NCBI GenBank assembly: GCA_001044195.1 | Contig: LFCU01000259.1 | Span: forward strand, 1-57,118 | DNA length: 57,118 nt | Reading direction: 5' to 3' | Source: Candidatus Achromatium palustre | GTDB lineage: Bacteria > Pseudomonadota > Gammaproteobacteria > Chromatiales > Chromatiaceae | Shown: in pieces, positions 8,291 through 17,344 of the stretch | Numbering within the stretch: the first letter of the stretch is position 1 | Layout: every line of letters starts with the position of its first letter | Program-made: the position numbers and the translations under genes | Notes under the pieces: model-generated | Database searches by the model: none | What the model saw: the letters and a program-made list of their open reading frames with translations, nothing else | What the model was told of the DNA's origin: nothing

Positions 8291-10036
8291 TCATGTAGGC
8301 TGCTGCGTTTTTAACATACCATAAAATACTGATTTGGTATCATTTGCCAATTCTTGGTAGGCACCTTGCTCGACAAGCCTGCCTTGATCAAGAACTATGA
8401 TTTTATCAACACCTTTGAGCGTTGAAAGTCTGTGCGCGATAATAATAATTGTTTTATCTTGTAAGGCATCTATGCCTGCTTGAATTTTGGCTTCAGTTTT
8501 GGAATCAAGGGCGGATGTTGCCTCATCCAGGATTAAAATATCTGCATCTTTGCAGATGGCCCTTGCAATACCAATTCGTTGTCTTTCCCCACCTGATAGT
8601 TTATAACCCTTTTCTCCAATCAAGGTATCTAGTCCATTTGGCAATTTTTTAATCAAACTTTCTAATTGAGCAGTTTTTATAGACTTCATGAGTAAACTTG
8701 TGTCCACTTCTCTAAACATTGTGATATTATTCTGAAGCGACACATTAAGCATTTCCGTTTCTTGCAATACTTGAGAAATATTGTTAAGCAAACTTTTATG
8801 TGAATATATATGATAATCATCGTTGTCAAACTTGATTGTTCCCGAAGTTATTTTATACAAACCTAGCATCAATTTAGACAAAGTTGATTTGCCACTGCCA
8901 GAATGGCCTACTATACCTATTTTTTCTTTCTTTTTTATCTGGAAAGACACATTAGCTAGGGCATTTCGGTCTTTAGCGTATGCGAAATACACATTTTCAA
9001 AAGCGATAGTTTGCCAGCTTTTATCTAAAATTTTATTGCCAAAATAGCTCTCTTCTTTATCTTCTAAAATAGGAATGATTCTGTTAATTGCCGAACGAAT
9101 TACTGCTAGATTGTTGATTATACCATTTATATTCCAAAAAGAACCAGTTATCTGTTTGTAGTAAACAAATGCCGTTGCGATAAACCCAACTTCAATCAAC
9201 TCGTTTGCAACTGAGTGTCCCAACAATAATAAGAATATGCATAACCCAAATGAAATAAGGAGATTGATGACTTTGCTCTTATTATTGGTTAATTCAATAT
9301 TTCTAAATTGGATCTTTTTTAATAATACTTCCTTGGCTTGCATCGATGCTTGGAGTGATTCAGAGGATCCACTGGATTTTATCGAGAGTATGTTACTTGC
9401 ACCCTCAACAAGTGATCCAGAAACCTGTTCCTTAATTTTATTCTTCTCCTCTTCAAGTTCCGATTGCTTTTGTAAAAAATACTTAAGAATTAAAATATAC
9501 AGCATGAAATACACACTAAAAAATAACAAAAAATATAATCCTAAAAATGCAAAAAATACTAGCCCGCCGGTCAGCATTAATGTTAAACCAAGTAAATCTG
9601 TATTAAAGATACCAATAATCTTTTCATAGCTATTTGAACCTGTGTTTATTTTTTCTATCTTATTACCAGTATTTTCATTTTCATGCCATTTTAGAGAAAA
9701 TCCTAAGAGCCTTTCAAAGGCAAAATTTCTAACTCTAAATTTAGTGCTTATTCCAACTTCCGCCAATTTTCTCTTAGCTACCATTCTAATGAGAGCAGTT
9801 GTAATGGAAGAAAATAGTACAATAGCTACATAAATGTAGAATATGGTTAAGTCATCTCCTTTTGTATATTTCATAAAATAATTAATAATTAATCCAATCA
9901 TAAATGGCAGGATGATGTCATTTGCATGAGATATAAAGTTTAAGGCTACATAGAATCCGAATTTCCCTTTTTCCTCTTCCAGAAAAATCCATAACGATTT
10001 AAGCATCTGATGCCATGTTATTATTTCTTTAGTCAT
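8291..10036 (-). CDS. ABC exporter (half-transporter, membrane plus ATPase), 581 residues
   Basis: This is an MsbA/flippase-like type IV ABC exporter half. The N-terminal 310 residues contain the hydrophobic membrane helices. The ATPase domain follows, with Walker A GHSGSGKS at 377-384, the signature LSGGERQR, Walker B ILILDEATSALD and an H-loop IIAHRLS. All catalytic elements are intact, so a homodimer should hydrolyse ATP. In this setting it probably flips a lipid-linked glycan or other lipid across the inner membrane. The locus window shows no Wzx/Wzy pair and no separate Wzm/Wzt, so this may be the exporter for the product; MsbA-like lipid transport is the alternative. Confidence 0.9.
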   Translation of the reverse strand: MTKEIITWHQMLKSLWIFLEEEKGKFGFYVALNFISHANDIILPFMIGLIINYFMKYTKGDDLTIFYIYVAIVLFSSITTALIRMVAKRKLAEVGISTKFRVRNFAFERLLGFSLKWHENENTGNKIEKINTGSNSYEKIIGIFNTDLLGLTLMLTGGLVFFAFLGLYFLLFFSVYFMLYILILKYFLQKQSELEEEKNKIKEQVSGSLVEGASNILSIKSSGSSESLQASMQAKEVLLKKIQFRNIELTNNKSKVINLLISFGLCIFLLLLGHSVANELIEVGFIATAFVYYKQITGSFWNINGIINNLAVIRSAINRIIPILEDKEESYFGNKILDKSWQTIAFENVYFAYAKDRNALANVSFQIKKKEKIGIVGHSGSGKSTLSKLMLGLYKITSGTIKFDNDDYHIYSHKSLLNNISQVLQETEMLNVSLQNNITMFREVDTSLLMKSIKTAQLESLIKKLPNGLDTLIGEKGYKLSGGERQRIGIARAICKDADILILDEATSALDSKTEAKIQAGIDALQDKTIIIIAHRLSTLKGVDKIIVLDQGRLVEQGAYQELANDTKSVFYGMLKTQQPT

Positions 10037-10299
10037 TTATTTCACTACATTGCTTATGCTTATGGTGTGCGCTATGTACGCCCTATGAATAGACTGGAAA
10101 ACTACTATAATATAGATTTGCTAATACAATTAAAATTTAGCTCCCCAAAATCGACGCATTGGACCATTTTTCCAAAGAGCAGAAGGAGCTATAAAAAGTC
10201 CATGTAGAATCACGTACATACGCTTCAGCATTGTAAACAGTCATTAATACTGATACGCAAGGAATAGCATGGATATTTGATATTGCCATAAAATACTAT

Positions 10300-11238
10300 T
10301 TATTGGTTCAAAAGGTTACGAAAATAGGCAATAGTCTCTTTTAACCCATCATCCAATGTTATTGTTGGTTTCCACCCTAATTTTTCTTGAGCCAATGCAA
10401 TATTGGGTTGCCGTTGTTTTGGGTCATTTATAGGTAATGGCTTAAAAGTCAATCGTGATCTACTAGCCGTATACCGAATTATTTTTTCTGCCAATTCCAA
10501 TATCGTGAATTCATCAGGATTACCCACATTTACAGGTCCAAAAAAACCAGTATCGCTTTCCATCATGCTTACAAATCCTCTAATCATATCGTCGACATAA
10601 CAAAAACTACGTGTCTGAGCACCATCTCCATATATGGTTATATCTTCATTACGTAAAGCTTGCATGATAAAATTACTAACAACCCTGCCATCATTAGGAT
10701 GCATATGAGGTCCATAGGTGTTGAAGATACGGATTATTTTTATATCCAGATTGTGTTGTCGCTGATAATCAAAAAACAAAGTTTCTGCACAACGCTTACC
10801 CTCGTCGTAGCATGATCTTGGTCCAATCGGGTTAACTCGTCCCCAGTATGATTCTATTTGTGGATGTACCTCTGGATCACCATAAACTTCAGAAGTAGAA
10901 GCTTGTAAAATGCGAGCACCTACTCGTTTAGCTAACCCCAGCATATTAATTGCTCCATGGACACTGGTTTTAGTAGTCTGCACTGGATCAAATTGGTAGT
11001 GAATGGGCGAGGCTGGGCAGGCCAAGTTATAAATTTGCTCTACCTCTACATACAGCGGAAAAGTTACATCGTGGCGCAGCAATTCAAAATGAGGATGCCT
11101 CATTAGATGAAGTATATTCCGTTTGCTACCAGTAAAAAAATTGTCTACACATAAAACATCGTGGCCATCCTTTACCAAGTGCTCACACAAATGCGAACCA
11201 AGGAATCCAGCTCCACCTGTTATCAATATTTTTTTCAT
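10300..11238 (-). CDS. uxs: UDP-glucuronate decarboxylase (UDP-xylose synthase), 312 residues
   Basis: This enzyme oxidises and decarboxylates UDP-glucuronate to UDP-xylose with bound NAD. It has the Rossmann motif GGAGFLGSH (8-16), catalytic T/S-E in STSEVYGDP (114-122) and the Y-x-x-x-K pair at Y144 and K148 (SCYDEGKR). The segments [19 protein letters not shown] and [12 protein letters not shown] are diagnostic of this subfamily. Length matches bacterial UXS. It indicates a xylose or xylose-derived residue in the polysaccharide. The 263-base stretch between it and the ABC exporter holds no gene or clear element that I can see. Confidence 0.93.
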   Translation of the reverse strand: MKKILITGGAGFLGSHLCEHLVKDGHDVLCVDNFFTGSKRNILHLMRHPHFELLRHDVTFPLYVEVEQIYNLACPASPIHYQFDPVQTTKTSVHGAINMLGLAKRVGARILQASTSEVYGDPEVHPQIESYWGRVNPIGPRSCYDEGKRCAETLFFDYQRQHNLDIKIIRIFNTYGPHMHPNDGRVVSNFIMQALRNEDITIYGDGAQTRSFCYVDDMIRGFVSMMESDTGFFGPVNVGNPDEFTILELAEKIIRYTASRSRLTFKPLPINDPKQRQPNIALAQEKLGWKPTITLDDGLKETIAYFRNLLNQ

Positions 11239-11317
11239 TTTTTTAAAAATTAAGTTGTTGGGATCAGATTATGTTTTTATAATGAATACTATAAGCTCGA
11301 CATAGTTATTATTTAGG

Positions 11318-11340
11318 GTAACTTTTCAATAACTTATGGC
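11318..11340 (+). repeat. GTAACTTTTCAATAAC dispersed repeat unit
   Basis: The 16-base motif GTAACTTTTCAATAAC followed by TTATGG is shared, with small changes, with the arms at 30240-30321 and with the repeats ending at 54974 and starting at 56977. It lies in the gap between the split surface-carbohydrate gene and the UDP-xylose synthase gene. Confidence 0.55.
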
Positions 11341-11362
11341 CTTGAGTCGCATTTCTATAAGT

Positions 11363-11992
11363 CTAATATAAGTCTAATAAATTACGCCATATTGGTAATT
11401 TCTTATCTAAACAGAAATAAGGTTTACCTAACTTGCGTTGATGTTGTCTGATATTACTCAATGCTGTTGTCAACTCATCCGTAGATGTAACATATACAAT
11501 GTTTTTTATACTTCTAAGAGGACTCATATTAAAAGCATTTCCATCAAGTACTGAGATTACAGGTATTCCAAAGCAGTAAGAATCTATAGCTGCCGAAGTA
11601 ATATTGCTTGTAAAAGCTACATCAGAGTTCTCAAGTAACTCTTCCAGAGGAGAACTGCTGATCTCACAGGGAAGTGCTGGATAGTTTGTTGGATTGATCT
11701 TGCAGGTTGGATGTGGTCTCACAATATAACGAGTTTCAGTTGGCAAACTAGATGCAGCAGTTTGCAACAATTCCATTTAATGGTGCGTAATATTTGGAGA
11801 ATAATCACCTAACACCAATATTTGCAAGTTTTTTGAAGGGTTGTTTATCGTTATATGCCGATTTGCTATAGCTTCCTGTAAATATAGATATCTTAATGCC
11901 TCCACTTCAATAATCTGATCCTTAGGATAACAACTACCATCTTGATAAAGCTTCATTGCTACAGGGCCATTCAGAGCAACTAGAGATGGCAT
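11363..11992 (-). pseudogene. Surface carbohydrate biosynthesis protein, C-terminal remnant split by an in-frame stop
   Basis: Two open stretches (11992-11777 and 11776-11363) lie in the same frame and are separated only by TAA, immediately followed by ATG. Read together they give about 209 residues with a RPHP motif, the stretch SDVAFTSNITSAAIDSYCFGIPV and then VLDGNAFNMSPL. This is the C-terminal half of the glycosyltransferase-like surface carbohydrate proteins (TIGR04326-like), which are normally around 600 residues. The N-terminal two thirds are missing, and a palindromic repeat lies directly upstream. It is therefore a decayed relative of the larger protein at 17345-19198. Re-initiation at the ATG is possible but unlikely to give activity. 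Confidence 0.7.
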
Positions 11993-11997
11993 TTTTT

Positions 11998-12026
11998 ATC
12001 GTTCCCACGCTCTGCATGCGAACGAT
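11998..12026. repeat. ATCGTTCCCACGCTC-type palindromic repeat
   Basis: This is an imperfect palindrome, ATCGTTCCCACGC ... GCGAACGAT. A second copy lies at 49221-49249. This repeat type is widespread in gammaproteobacterial intergenic DNA. It marks the truncated 5' end of the pseudogene. Confidence 0.6.
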
Positions 12027-12032
12027 TAAAGG

Positions 12033-13043
12033 TTAGTGGTTTTTGATACATGAAGCTTGATGGTTCGAGAGTTCTACCAATAACCTTTGAAGCACTACCG
12101 TATAAACAGCAGAACCCTTTATTCTAAAAATCAACGGCAACATAAACCGTGCCGAAAAAAAACTTAAAAAATAAATAGCTATCAAAGTTATATTTTTATG
12201 TGATGATTTTAAAATCAATGAACGCGCTTCTTTACCAGCACCCTTCATCCATAATTCTATTACAGATACTTTATCTATCCATGCTTTCTTTTGACGAATA
12301 GCATTTTTGAATTGTTTATTAAATTCAGGAATATGTTCATTTAATAAATCTAACATTACCTTATTTTCGGATGCCAATAAATCGTATCTTACCCATGTTG
12401 CACTTGATGAATGAACTCTCCATTGTGCAAGTACTTCGTCAACATAGTCAATTTTCCAATCATACGCAAGTCTAGTAAACAATTCCGCTTCTTCTCCTAT
12501 TTGGAAGTTGTTATAAAACGCATATGTTTGTTTTAAAACTGCATTTTTACGAATAATAACTGTTGGCATACTTAAAAAGTAATTTATTAACAGTTGTTCA
12601 AAGCAATAACCTCGATAATATTTTTTTTGGCTTGAGACTTTTTTTCTATCTCCTTTTTGATTAAAAGATTCCATATCAGAATAAACCAATCCAACTTCAG
12701 TATCTGCGAACAATGGAATTTGTTTTTCCAACTTTTCAGGTAACCAAAGATCATCACAATCAAGAAAGGCAATAAATTCACCTTGTACTTGTTGAATAGC
12801 TTTATTACGTGCTGCACCTAAAGGAATAGTTTCATTCCCACGAAAATATCGTAATTTATCATCATAGCTTTGAGCTATTTCCGCACTCCTATCAGTAGAG
12901 GCATTATCCCAAAATATAATTTCCCAATTACTATAGGTTTGTGCATAGACTGAATCAATTGCCTCTTTAAGGTATTTTTCACAATTAAGGCAATTCATTA
13001 TGACGCTTACTAAGGGTTGTTTGTTCATACTTTTCAATTCCAT
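12033..13043 (-). CDS. Family 2 glycosyltransferase, 336 residues
   Basis: This is a clear GT2 enzyme: PLVSVIMNCLNCEKYL at the N-terminus, SNWEIIFWDNASTDRS (donor-binding core), and FIAFLDCDDLWLPEKL near residue 100 with the metal-binding DCDD. A hydrophobic C-terminal segment (around IAIYFLSFFSARFMLPLIF) probably anchors it to the inner membrane. The listed ATG overlaps the upstream RmlC-like gene by 10 bases; a second ATG at 13028 gives the more typical start MNKQPLVSV and may be the real one. It probably acts on a lipid-linked glycan with a sugar from the CDP-hexose module immediately upstream. Confidence 0.88.
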   Translation of the reverse strand: MELKSMNKQPLVSVIMNCLNCEKYLKEAIDSVYAQTYSNWEIIFWDNASTDRSAEIAQSYDDKLRYFRGNETIPLGAARNKAIQQVQGEFIAFLDCDDLWLPEKLEKQIPLFADTEVGLVYSDMESFNQKGDRKKVSSQKKYYRGYCFEQLLINYFLSMPTVIIRKNAVLKQTYAFYNNFQIGEEAELFTRLAYDWKIDYVDEVLAQWRVHSSSATWVRYDLLASENKVMLDLLNEHIPEFNKQFKNAIRQKKAWIDKVSVIELWMKGAGKEARSLILKSSHKNITLIAIYFLSFFSARFMLPLIFRIKGSAVYTVVLQRLLVELSNHQASCIKNH

Positions 13044-13498
13044 TGGTAAGGTATAATATTATTATTTATATCAATTTTTTCAGTCTCATCTGGAGAATGT
13101 GGAATATCCGCACAATTGGCTATTAAAGAAACTGTATCATTTAAACTCTTAAATCCATAATAGACTTGTGGCGGTATTCGAAGCAAATTATAATTATCTG
13201 GTCTGCCAAGTAGGTATTTATTTATTTTACCAAAAGTTTTTGAACCTTCTCGACTATCATAAATAACAAGTAAAATTTTTCCGTATGGCACTGCAAAGTG
13301 TTGTGTCATTTTTTTATGACGCTTCCATGCTTTCACAACATCAAATTTTACTTCAGAAAAATATATTTCACCAAACCCCATAAATAGTGGTGAGTCCTTT
13401 CTCAACATGTGCAATACTGTACCACGTTCATCCACAATCTGCTTTAATGGTTGAACTATTACTCCTTCAATTTGTTCATTATTATCTAATTTGTCCAT
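13034..13498 (-). CDS. RmlC-family (dTDP-4-dehydrorhamnose 3,5-epimerase-like) sugar epimerase, 154 residues
   Basis: This is a small cupin-type protein like the 3,5-epimerases of 4-keto-6-deoxy sugars. Visible features are IVDERGTVLHML, then EVKFDVVKAWKRHKKMTQHFAVPYGKI with the His-rich core, and a PPQVYYGF segment typical of the cupin's second half. It is shorter than RmlC (about 180 residues). It overlaps rfbG by 13 bases and the following glycosyltransferase by 10, so it belongs to the CDP-hexose module. It probably epimerises the CDP-4-keto-6-deoxyhexose made by rfbG at C3 and/or C5. It may be an isomerase of the WxcM/FdtA type instead. Confidence 0.75.
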   Translation of the reverse strand: MDKLDNNEQIEGVIVQPLKQIVDERGTVLHMLRKDSPLFMGFGEIYFSEVKFDVVKAWKRHKKMTQHFAVPYGKILLVIYDSREGSKTFGKINKYLLGRPDNYNLLRIPPQVYYGFKSLNDTVSLIANCADIPHSPDETEKIDINNNIIPYQWN

Positions 13499-14577
13499 AA
13501 CAAACCTTCACTTTTTGCTCTTGAAATGTATTGTGCAATCTGTTTTTGAGTAAATTCAAACATTGAATCTGTGTCTTTAGTATAATAATTTTTATACCAT
13601 TCACTGGTAAAACTCACTGTTTCTTCAAATGGTAATACTGCGTACCAACCTAGATGATGTAAGGCTTTATCACAACTTAGTTTGAGTAAGGTTGCTTCTG
13701 GCTGGTTTCCGTCTTTTTTAAGAGATTCCCAAGTTACTCCGTCCCAATGTTTTGCCATTTGAGCAATTAAAACTTCAACTGATTGATTAACCGTTGCTTG
13801 TGGACCAAAATTAAAAGATTCGTTTTTTAGATGATTATTGCCTTGATAAAGATTGGCTCCTAACCATAAATAACCACTTAGCGGTTCCAAAACATGTTGC
13901 CAAGGTCGAGTCGCATTAGGATTACGTATAGTTACTGATTTTCCTTCTGACCAAGCACGGATACAATCTGGTACAATTCTATCTGCTGCCCAATCGCCGC
14001 CACCAATGACATTACCAGCACGAGTGGTTGCAATTTTGGGCCATTCATTCTGAAAATAGGAATGCATATAGGAAGCTGCAATCAATTCAGCACAGCCTTT
14101 AGAGGCACTATAAGGATCATCACCACCAATGCGATCATTTTCGCGGTATCCCCACACCCATTCTACGTTTTGATAACATTTATCACTAGTAATAATAACT
14201 GCTGCATGTACAGAAGAGTGTTGGCGAATAGTTTCTAAAACATTCATCGTGCCTAAGGTATTAGTTTCAAAAGTGACGATAGGCTCTTGATATGAACGTT
14301 TGACTAGAGCCTGGGCGGCAAGATGAAATACAATTTCTGGTTGAAATGTTGCAAAAACCTGCTTTAATTTATTTCTATCACGCACATCACCTTGGTAATG
14401 ATGAATTTGTTCTTCTAATCCTAAAACCTCAAAGTTGGCTGGCTCACTTGGAACATTTAGGGAATATCCTGCTACTTTAGCTCCCAATTCCAACAACCAA
14501 GTACAAAGCCATGAACCTTTAAAGCCAGTATGCCCTGTCACTAATATACGGGAACCAGCATAAATATCAGCAAACAT
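13486..14577 (-). CDS. rfbG: CDP-glucose 4,6-dehydratase
   Basis: This enzyme converts CDP-D-glucose to CDP-4-dehydro-6-deoxy-D-glucose with bound NAD. It is an extended SDR with VTGHTGFKGSWLC at about 13-25, HLAAQALVKRSY, catalytic TSDKCYQN and the Y-x-x-x-K pair in DPYSASKGCAEL, followed by TTRAGNVIGGGDWAADR, which is characteristic of RfbG. At 363 residues it has normal length. The stop of rfbF and the start of rfbG overlap by one base, so the two are translationally coupled. Confidence 0.93.
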   Translation of the reverse strand: MFADIYAGSRILVTGHTGFKGSWLCTWLLELGAKVAGYSLNVPSEPANFEVLGLEEQIHHYQGDVRDRNKLKQVFATFQPEIVFHLAAQALVKRSYQEPIVTFETNTLGTMNVLETIRQHSSVHAAVIITSDKCYQNVEWVWGYRENDRIGGDDPYSASKGCAELIAASYMHSYFQNEWPKIATTRAGNVIGGGDWAADRIVPDCIRAWSEGKSVTIRNPNATRPWQHVLEPLSGYLWLGANLYQGNNHLKNESFNFGPQATVNQSVEVLIAQMAKHWDGVTWESLKKDGNQPEATLLKLSCDKALHHLGWYAVLPFEETVSFTSEWYKNYYTKDTDSMFEFTQKQIAQYISRAKSEGLLWTN

Positions 14578-15359
14578 TAAATGTTATCACTCCATACTTT
14601 CCAAGGAACTTGCGCCTGACTCCATATTTCATTTAAATTATTTTTATCACGTAATGTATCCATACATTGCCAAAAACCATCATGTTTATAAGCCATAAGT
14701 TGACCATCACGAGCAAGATTTTCTAATGGTTCTTGTTCTAAAATGGTATTATCTCCATCCAGATAATCAAAAACAGCACGTTCAAATACAAAAAAACCAC
14801 CATTAATCCAGCCTTCACCTGTTTGTGGTTTTTCACGAAAATCTACAACTTGATTGCCATCAAAAATCATTGTACCAAATCGAGCTGGTGGTCGCACTGC
14901 TGTCATCGTTGCCAATTTACCATGTTGGTTATGAAATTGCACCAATGCTTCAATATCAACATCAGCAACTCCATCTCCATAAGTCAACATAAAGGTATTC
15001 TCTGAAGATAATTTTTGTTTTAGGCGATGTAAACGTCCACCGGTCAAGGTTTGTTTACCAGTATCTATCAAATTTACAATCCAATCTTCAGTTGTTGTAT
15101 TCGCATAAGTTGCTTGTCCTGTTGCTAGTTCAACAGTAACATCACTAGCATGGGGATGATAGTTTAGAAAATAATCTTTTATAAATTCTCCCTTATAGCC
15201 CAAGGTTAAAAAAAACTCCTTGAATCCATAATGGGAATAGCATTTCATAATATGCCAAAGAATTGGCATTCCACCAATTTCAACCATAGGTTTAGGCTTT
15301 AACTGGGTTTCTTCACTTAAACGGGTGCCTAAGCCACCACAAAGAATAACTGTTTTCAT
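14577..15359 (-). CDS. rfbF: Glucose-1-phosphate cytidylyltransferase
   Basis: This enzyme forms CDP-glucose from CTP and glucose 1-phosphate. The nucleotidyltransferase signature is present at the start (CGGLGTRLSEET, then KPKPMVEIGG), followed by HIMKCYSHYGFKEFFLTLGYKG and the FMLTYGDGVADVDI metal-binding segment, all typical of RfbF. Length 260 matches the family. Only 3 bases separate it from the aminotransferase gene before it, and it overlaps rfbG by one base. Together these define a compact CDP-hexose module. Confidence 0.94.
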   Translation of the reverse strand: MKTVILCGGLGTRLSEETQLKPKPMVEIGGMPILWHIMKCYSHYGFKEFFLTLGYKGEFIKDYFLNYHPHASDVTVELATGQATYANTTTEDWIVNLIDTGKQTLTGGRLHRLKQKLSSENTFMLTYGDGVADVDIEALVQFHNQHGKLATMTAVRPPARFGTMIFDGNQVVDFREKPQTGEGWINGGFFVFERAVFDYLDGDNTILEQEPLENLARDGQLMAYKHDGFWQCMDTLRDKNNLNEIWSQAQVPWKVWSDNI

Positions 15360-15362
15360 ATT

Positions 15363-16487
15363 TCAATTTTCATTAAAAAATCTATTTATTACATCACATA
15401 CTTGATTAATATCATCTATAGTTAAACCGGGATGCAATGGCAAACTTAATAATTCATTATAAAGTTGTTCTGTGATTGGCAACTGTGTCTTACCTCCGCC
15501 ATAATAGGTTAACAAGTGATTAGGTTTGTAGTGAATGCCAGTTTGAATGCCTTGTTTCACTAGGAATTGGCGAAGCCTATCCCGTTGTCCTTGTAAGACA
15601 AGAATTGGCTGAATATGAGGAATTATAGCCCCTAAGTCGGTTGACAACAATTGGATGCCGCTTATTTTTGCAAGCCTAGTACGATATACTTTAGCCAATG
15701 CTATACGTTTAGGTGCAAATTCTGTTGGAAAACGTTTTAACTGTACTCGTCCAATAGCAGCAAAAACATTACTTAAATGGTAACGATAACCCTGTTGAGT
15801 TACATCAAATTCCCAGCTACGCTCATTGCTAAAACGTTTTTGCGTATCTTTCTCAACACCCAACAACCTTGCATCTTTCACCTTTTCGGCAACTATTGAA
15901 TCAGTTGTTACTACCGCTCCACCCTCACCACTAGTAATATTTTTTATACCATCAAAACTAAAACAAATAATATCACCAAAACTACCAATTTTATGATTTT
16001 GATAAGTACAACCAAAAGCATGAGCTGCATCTTCTATAACACGCAAATTATGCTCTTTGGCAAAAGCATAAATAGCATCTAAATCACCGGGATTACTGGC
16101 ATAATGTACTGGCATGATCGCCTTGGTACGTGCAGTCAAACGTTGTTTAGCATCATCTAAATCAATTGTAAGACTGTCAGGTAATACTTCACAAGCAATA
16201 GGTACAACACCAACGGCAGAAATGGCTTGAAATGATGCAACATAAGTGAGGGATTGCACCAAGATTTCATCGCCGGGATTTAAAACCGCTTGTACTGCTA
16301 AATGTAGTGCCGCCGTACCTGAATTTACACAAATCACAGATTCATGTGAGGTACCCACAAAATCGGCTAATTCGGTTTCAAAGGCTTGTACTTCATTGCC
16401 CATACCTAAATAACCGTCTTTTAACAGAACACGGCTTACAGCATTAGCTTCTTGTTGAGAAACTATTGAACGAGAAAGTCGTAACAT
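15363..16487 (-). CDS. DegT/DnrJ/EryC1-type PLP aminotransferase, 374 residues
   Basis: This is a sugar aminotransferase of the DegT/StrS family. The PLP lysine is present at K182 (SFDGIKNITSGEGGA) with the conserved Asp at 153 (IEDAAHAFG). The N-terminus LSRSIVSQQEANAVSRVL and NSGTAALHLA are standard. It is directly upstream of rfbF and rfbG and probably uses the CDP-4-keto-6-deoxyhexose to form a CDP-4-amino-4,6-dideoxyhexose (or a 3-amino sugar after epimerisation). It is not RfbH: the RfbH-type dehydrase lacks the lysine and is about 60 residues longer with an iron-sulfur site. The start is supported by homology; the ribosome-binding site is weak. Confidence 0.88.
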   Translation of the reverse strand: MLRLSRSIVSQQEANAVSRVLLKDGYLGMGNEVQAFETELADFVGTSHESVICVNSGTAALHLAVQAVLNPGDEILVQSLTYVASFQAISAVGVVPIACEVLPDSLTIDLDDAKQRLTARTKAIMPVHYASNPGDLDAIYAFAKEHNLRVIEDAAHAFGCTYQNHKIGSFGDIICFSFDGIKNITSGEGGAVVTTDSIVAEKVKDARLLGVEKDTQKRFSNERSWEFDVTQQGYRYHLSNVFAAIGRVQLKRFPTEFAPKRIALAKVYRTRLAKISGIQLLSTDLGAIIPHIQPILVLQGQRDRLRQFLVKQGIQTGIHYKPNHLLTYYGGGKTQLPITEQLYNELLSLPLHPGLTIDDINQVCDVINRFFNEN

Positions 16488-16491
16488 ATCA

Positions 16492-17225
16492 CTATTTTTT
16501 ACCTTTTATCGAGTAAATAGAATGGATAGAATATTGAACTTCTTTTTCTGATCTTATCCACCCCCAAAACTGCCCAAGTGCACGGATACTATCAAATGAA
16601 GCAGCCATTTTATAATATTCTTAATATTACGCTTTGTGGATTCTATTATGGAGTTTTTCTCATACGAAGCTGAAATTAACAAACAACGTCCATCAGGTTG
16701 TAAGAATTTTTTTTAAATTGGCTAAAAAATCGATCAACTCATTTTGTTGCATAGTATATTCCACAGCCACTCCATATATGTAATCGTAATATGCTTGGTC
16801 AGATTTTTGCTTCAAGCAGTCTGGAATAAAGCCAATATGAATATTTTCGGGCGGTATTTCTGTGCGGAGCCAACGAAGTGATGTATCAGTTACCTCAGTG
16901 ACATCTAAATTTCTAGATGAGAAACCAGTATTTAAAATACAATGTTCAATATAACCGATACCACAGCTTACTGATAACACATGTTCTTGGTTATCATTAT
17001 TAAATCGTGACAGAATAAATTTCGCCACTGCCGCTTTTTGTTTTCGCCAATCAGCGTCAATATCTTCCCAGTTATTATTACGTTGAAAAAAGCTTGATAA
17101 AATTTATCATAGAACTTTGCATCTGCCAATTTAGTAGTGGAAAGTTTTGCAAAACTCTCAAACTGAATCCCTTGCCATTCTGTTTGGTAAAGTCGTATCA
17201 TATTTAGTGACCGTATAATAGACAT
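16492..17225 (-). pseudogene. Class I methyltransferase broken by two frameshifts
   Basis: Three overlapping frames together give one methyltransferase-like protein. The first runs from 17225 to about 17095 and ends near FYDKFYQAFF. The second continues with QRNNNWEDIDADWRKQK, KFILSRFN and HVLSVSCGIGYIEHC (the SAM-binding glycine motif) down to about 16700. The third gives QPDGRCLLISASYEK and ends at a TAG at 16492-16494. The shifts are near 17095 and 16705. The stop lies 4 bases before the aminotransferase ATG, as expected for an operon member. In its present form no complete methyltransferase is made, unless the breaks are sequencing errors. Confidence 0.7.
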
Positions 17226-17344
17226 TATACCGATTTTAACTAAAATCTCGATTTCATCATGAAAAATTAAAAATTTTATCTATTAAATTCAGTTGATTAT
17301 AAAAATCGGTCTAATGTCTAATATTAATTTACCATTACGAGCAC

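Noticed and set aside
15363-16487. RfbH (CDP-6-deoxy-4-keto-glucose 3-dehydrase)
   Set aside because: The PLP lysine is present and the length is 374, whereas RfbH has His at that place and is longer.
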